Positions 60,913 to 64,000 of a DNA stretch of 64,000 nucleotides are shown here, piece after piece. Within the stretch, counting starts at the first letter, position 1, and each line of letters opens with the position of its first letter. Source of the stretch: Flavobacterium sp. SUN052 (GTDB lineage: Bacteria; Bacteroidota; Bacteroidia; Flavobacteriales; Flavobacteriaceae); assembly GCF_028867935.1 (NCBI RefSeq), contig NZ_JAPQNS010000004.1, positions 1 to 64,000 on the forward strand, read 5' to 3'. Made by a program: the position numbers and the translations under genes. Below the pieces are notes generated by a model. That model did not search any database, was not told the DNA's origin, and saw only the letters and a program-made list of their open reading frames with translations.

Positions 60913-61800
60913 ATGAGCGCCCAAATTAAGCAGGTATTTTCTTTCTCTCTTTCGTATTCAATTATTTTTGTTTTATTGTTTTTGTCTGGTTGTCAACGAA
61001 CTACAACTGGCTCATCGGCATCTCGTAAGCCGATCAAAAGCAAACTGACCGAAACCACCGACTGGGCCGACAAGCGTAGACAGGGGGTCGATTTTATAGC
61101 TGTTGGCACTAGCCCCGTGGCGACAACAGCTGGCTGGCGGTTAGACATCGACTTCTCCAAGCAGATGCTTTTTCAAACGCTCGACGGCCCTGAGTTATTG
61201 ATGCCAATGCCCAAACCACAACCCACGGGCAAGGGTTTGGGTGTATTACTCGATGCTCGGTCAACGCCAACCTATGCCTCCACGAGTCGGCGGAGTGGCA
61301 CTAGCCGGAACAGTGCCGAAAAGGTTAACCGGCTGAAAGTGAGCATCGAACCGGTGTCGTGCCGTGATCCACTGACCAAGCGCGACTATGCGTATACGGT
61401 GCGAATCGATGCAAACGGTAAACGATACGTGGGGTGTGGGGCTTTCATAAAGGGTAGTGACCGGCTCAACGGTGAGTGGCTGCTCGAAACCTTCCAGGGG
61501 CAACGCCTACGACCCGATCAGTTTGCTGACAAAGCACTGCCTTTTTTAGAAATTGACCTCGACAATAACAAATTGTCCGGCTCAACGGGTTGGAACAAGA
61601 TCAAAGGCGACATTCACGCCGACGGCGATCACCTGACTATTGATCCCAAAACAACGAGCCACAAAACCAGCCCTGGCACCTTTGAAGCTGATTTCCTGGA
61701 AGCTCTCCGTCAATCGACGCTCTTTCGCATTGGTAAAGACCGCCTGACACTATTAGTCGACGGTCAATACGCCATGACGCTAAAGAAGAAAACGGAATAG
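60913..61800 (+). CDS. META-domain lipoprotein
   Basis: About 295 residues from the ATG at 60913 (an ATG at 60901 is equally possible). The lipoprotein signal FVLLFLSGC gives lipidated Cys. The middle region is unassigned. The C-terminal META domain (DUF306/HslJ-like) has NGEWLLETFQGQRLRPDQF, FLEIDLDNNKLSGSTGWNKI and ALRQSTLFRIGKDRLTLL. The family is linked to envelope stress and heat-shock. Confidence 0.75.
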   Translation: MSAQIKQVFSFSLSYSIIFVLLFLSGCQRTTTGSSASRKPIKSKLTETTDWADKRRQGVDFIAVGTSPVATTAGWRLDIDFSKQMLFQTLDGPELLMPMPKPQPTGKGLGVLLDARSTPTYASTSRRSGTSRNSAEKVNRLKVSIEPVSCRDPLTKRDYAYTVRIDANGKRYVGCGAFIKGSDRLNGEWLLETFQGQRLRPDQFADKALPFLEIDLDNNKLSGSTGWNKIKGDIHADGDHLTIDPKTTSHKTSPGTFEADFLEALRQSTLFRIGKDRLTLLVDGQYAMTLKKKTE

Positions 61801-61843
61801 GGTTTGGTTGGCTAGCGGTACTATAGCCGTGACTGTGTCGTAT

Positions 61844-61927
61844 CCACGGTCTGTGTCCTCACAGACCGCTCGTGCGTCAGCAAAGATTACCTGCCGGATG
61901 TGCGGTCTGTGAGGACACAGACCGTGG
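61844..61927. repeat. REPIN: paired REP palindromes upstream of the RAYT gene
   Basis: 25-bp arms at 61844-61868 and 61903-61927 are perfect complements; the core is GGTCTGTGAGGACACAGACC, itself palindromic. A 34-bp spacer (GTCAGCAAAGATTACCTGCC) lies between. Related copies occur at 62617, 63831 and 63947. Confidence 0.85.
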
Positions 61928-61990
61928 TTGCGATTGCAAAATGTAAAACGATCCAGTAAAAATTTTACCTTGCGACTTACCCAGTCGCTC

Positions 61991-62563
61991 ATGTCTCAAG
62001 CCCCTTTTGATCCCTTAACCGACCGTCGTAACTCCCGCATGGAGTTTGGCCAAGTATATTTTTGGACTGATACAATTCATGAGTGGAAGCATTTGCTCAA
62101 ACCTGACAAATATAAGGCCATTATCATTGGCTGCTGGCAGAGGTTAGTTGAGCGGAAACAGATCGCTGTATATGCTTTTGTAATAATGCCCAATCACTTG
62201 CATGTGATCTGGGAGATGTTGGAACCAAATGGCAAGGAAATGCCCCATGCTAGTTTCAATAAATTCACTAGCCATGAGTTCAAGGCTGATTTACAAGCAA
62301 ACTACCCAGCGGTTTTGCCTTATTTCAAGGTTGATGACGGCGAACGAGCCTACCGTTTCTGGCAGCGCGATCCACTCGCCATTCTAATGGATAATAGCCC
62401 CAAAGTGGAGCAGAAAATCACCTACATTCATAACAATCCCCTGCAAGAGCATTGGAATTTAGCCACCCGGCCCGAAGAATACAATTGGTCATCAGCGCGG
62501 TTTTACGAAACAGGTGAAGACCCCTTCGACTTTTTAACCCATTACCGCGAACGGTTTGGCTGA
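61991..62563 (+). CDS. REP-associated tyrosine transposase (RAYT)
   Basis: 190 residues from the ATG at 61991. Y1_Tnp/IS200-like fold: VYAFVIMPNHLHVIWEM carries the HLH/HUH metal motif, and YIHNNPLQEHW and YNWSSARFYETG are typical of RAYTs. The catalytic Tyr is probably in the former (KITYIHNN). RAYTs are single-copy domesticated transposases that mobilise REP/REPIN sequences, several of which flank it here. Confidence 0.85.
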   Translation: MSQAPFDPLTDRRNSRMEFGQVYFWTDTIHEWKHLLKPDKYKAIIIGCWQRLVERKQIAVYAFVIMPNHLHVIWEMLEPNGKEMPHASFNKFTSHEFKADLQANYPAVLPYFKVDDGERAYRFWQRDPLAILMDNSPKVEQKITYIHNNPLQEHWNLATRPEEYNWSSARFYETGEDPFDFLTHYRERFG

Positions 62564-62616
62564 TAGAAAAGGTTTATAGCTGTGTCCAATCTGGATATAC
62601 TGGTTCAGCCTCCTGT

Positions 62617-62675
62617 GGCTGTGTCCTCACAGACCACCTATGCGGCAGCAATGATTTACCTGTTGGATGAGTGAT
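62617..62675. repeat. Degenerate REP copy
   Basis: GGCTGTGTCCTCACAGACC is followed by a degraded copy of the REPIN spacer (GCAGCAATGATTTACCTG). One arm only. Confidence 0.65.
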
Positions 62676-62677
62676 TT

Positions 62678-62773
62678 ATGCGGGAATTGGTGGATGAAAT
62701 CGGTTCCCGTGAGTTTCGTAATACCTTTGATAGCATTGGATTTAGTCAACAAAGGCTAGATGCCATTTTTTGA
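62678..62773 (+). CDS. Short ORF abutting the REP copy
   Basis: 31 codons (MRELVDEIGSREFRNTFDSI...) ending TGA three bases before the next ATG. It may be the surviving end of a gene cut by REP insertion, or a small leader. No family. Confidence 0.25.
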   Translation: MRELVDEIGSREFRNTFDSIGFSQQRLDAIF

Positions 62774-62776
62774 ATA

Positions 62777-63748
62777 ATGGAAATCATTATTGAAACACAC
62801 AATCGGTCAGATTTGACGATTCAGAATAAAGAGCAGTTTTATTTACAGTTTTCTCGTGAAATGACGAAACGAGTTGGATGGGTCAAAGAACTGACAAATG
62901 GCGTTACCAAAGACAATTTGTCTTACACTGCCAATGCGATGTGGAGGCTTTTAGGGCTTGCGAATTTTTATGGCACTCCCAACTATACTTACAACTATAT
63001 CTACTACGCTAATCAGTTGAATTATGCCTGGCTTCAATACACGGTGCATAGTGGCCAACCTGTCAAGTTCATGATTGCGGACAAAGAGGTTGAGACAGTT
63101 GGGCAGTTTTCGACTGACAGTATAGGTACGTTTCATGTGATGAAGGCAATTCAAGCGGCACTTATTCTCCGGGATAAACACGCACTTGATTTCTACGCTC
63201 AGATACCACTCTCCTTTACAGAGCAGGCTGTTCAGGAGGATATGCTTTTTGAGACAATGTTCCTGTTTTATCAAGTACTGTTGAGCGGGAAAGGCACAAT
63301 CTCAGAAGCACAGGCTACTTATAGCCATCTCTCTCTTATGCTTACCTGGGAGGAGTACAAACAGTATGTAATGGTGGAAGGATTAAATGATGAGTCTGTT
63401 TGGAAACTTATCTTCGAGATGCGGAAAAAAACGACTGAGTCTATTTTTCTTCCTGTGTTGCTAATCTACCATCATGTATTCCAGAACGATCAGGCAGGCT
63501 TTGAAAAAGCGGTTGAAGAAGCACTCTATAGTTGGAAAACTTATTACTCCCTCCAATTCACTGATGTGAACGGAGAGGAATACGACTATACACTTGATCC
63601 AACAGGTTATTTACCCCTGCCAATCCTGGCTGCTTGTGCTTACGCTTTTGACCGAGGTATGCGACTCATCAACCTAGAATCAAAATACATCCCTCAATGG
63701 CTGATTGCTGGAAACTTTGAAGAAATGGAGTTACTCGTCAACGATTGA
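62777..63748 (+). CDS. Imm49-like immunity protein (tentative)
   Basis: 323 residues, helical and cytosolic. The C-terminal pattern DPTGYLPLPILAACAYAFDR followed by ESKYIPQWLI resembles the Imm49 family of polymorphic-toxin immunity proteins. The assignment is from memory of that pattern, not a search. No toxin gene lies in the window on the left; none can be seen to the right within 250 bp. It lies in the REP-rich end. Confidence 0.5.
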   Translation: MEIIIETHNRSDLTIQNKEQFYLQFSREMTKRVGWVKELTNGVTKDNLSYTANAMWRLLGLANFYGTPNYTYNYIYYANQLNYAWLQYTVHSGQPVKFMIADKEVETVGQFSTDSIGTFHVMKAIQAALILRDKHALDFYAQIPLSFTEQAVQEDMLFETMFLFYQVLLSGKGTISEAQATYSHLSLMLTWEEYKQYVMVEGLNDESVWKLIFEMRKKTTESIFLPVLLIYHHVFQNDQAGFEKAVEEALYSWKTYYSLQFTDVNGEEYDYTLDPTGYLPLPILAACAYAFDRGMRLINLESKYIPQWLIAGNFEEMELLVND

Positions 63749-63830
63749 TTCCAAATTCACAATCAATCAAATCACTTCTAGAGGTTGGTTGTGAGCTTGT
63801 ACATTCGTGAACACTGCATGCCGGATTATG

Positions 63831-63852
63831 CGGTCTGTGAGGACACAGACCG
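63831..63852. repeat. REP palindrome
   Basis: The 22-bp palindrome with core GGTCTGTGAGGACACAGACC; flanked by GATTGCTGACGCAC as in the REPIN spacer. Confidence 0.8.
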
Positions 63853-63946
63853 AGGGTACGATTGCTGACGCACACGTGAACTTTGAGGGTACAGAACAAA
63901 TTATCAATCCATCAAATCATATATACTGATTGTTATTGCGCTCAGC

Positions 63947-64000
63947 CCACGGTCTGTGAGGACACAGGCTGCTTGTGAGTTAGATAGATTTGCCTGCCGA
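63947..64000. repeat. REP copy at the window edge
   Basis: CCACGGTCTGTGAGGACACA, then GGCTG and a partial spacer ending TGCCTGCCGA. Probably the left half of another REPIN that continues past the window. Confidence 0.7.

Noticed and set aside
1..64000. tRNA and rRNA genes
   Set aside because: No cloverleaf or conserved rRNA stretches were noticed by eye; a covariance-model scan was not possible.

Overview
The window reads as chromosome from a Bacteroidota bacterium, most likely a Cytophagales member of the Spirosoma type (inferred from gene content, not from a search). Supporting signs are large secreted repeat proteins, one with a C-terminal domain of the T9SS type; a fused CcoN/CcoO cbb3 oxidase; promoter -7 elements close to the Bacteroidota consensus TAnnTTTG; and strongly palindromic interspersed repeats. 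No rRNA, tRNA or CRISPR array was seen.

Layout. 1-3.0 kb: a transposase tail, a PfkB-type phosphofructokinase, an HNH gene pair and a CcmC/CcmD-like pair. 3.0-5.6 kb: a T9SS-type secreted protein between two remnants of one lipoprotein family, then an orphan FixH-like fragment. 5.8-10.5 kb: a LOG-family protein, two universal stress proteins, a PNPOx-fold stress protein and a D-lactate-dehydrogenase-type enzyme. 10.5-23.3 kb: a LytTR two-component system whose kinase is cut by one stop codon, followed by two giant secreted mosaic proteins, the first split by a 1-nt frameshift. 23.4-26.4 kb: CHAD protein, SDR, dienelactone hydrolase. 26.4-36.5 kb: a degenerate Usp, a REC-cNMP-HTH_CRP regulator, a PAS histidine kinase, a thioredoxin-fold protein and the cbb3 oxidase cluster ccoS-NO-Q-P-G-H-safE. 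36.6-40.2 kb: AGE-type sugar epimerase, PfkB sugar kinase and secreted GH130. 40.2-49.1 kb: a large hairpin repeat, a small unknown gene, fatty acid desaturase, group III truncated haemoglobin, TumA/TumE-like toxin-antitoxin pair, ccoI, hemN, hemJ-like gene, a further Usp and a small membrane protein. 49.3-61.8 kb: GMC oxidoreductase, 2-hydroxyacid dehydrogenase, desaturase, OmpA-like protein, proteases, M20 deacylase, CNNM/hemolysin-type protein and META-domain lipoprotein. 61.8-64 kb: a REP-associated tyrosine transposase with its REP palindromes and an Imm49-like protein.

How the genes fit together. The strongest signal is a promoter code. A palindrome TGAY-N4-RTCA (FNR/CRP type) lies upstream of about ten transcription units concerned with low-oxygen metabolism and stress: pfkB, usp, the lactate-dehydrogenase-like gene, the degenerate usp, the thioredoxin-fold gene, the cbb3 operon, gene 40498, ccoI, hemN and the 49116-usp unit. 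In nearly every case a (T/C)AnnTTT(G/A)-like -7 element follows after exactly 23 bp or 45-46 bp, which would centre the activator near -41.5 or near -63. Two promoters (29756-29820 and 40408-40472) carry both sites, 22 bp apart. The window also encodes a good candidate for the binding protein: the REC-cNMP-HTH_CRP regulator at 26956-28002 next to a PAS histidine kinase. I therefore read much of the window as a two-component-controlled oxygen-limitation/stress island, similar in content (Usp, PfkB, redox proteins) to dormancy regulons known elsewhere. A second circuit, LytTR regulator plus adhesin-like proteins, carries its own direct repeats with 21-bp spacing.
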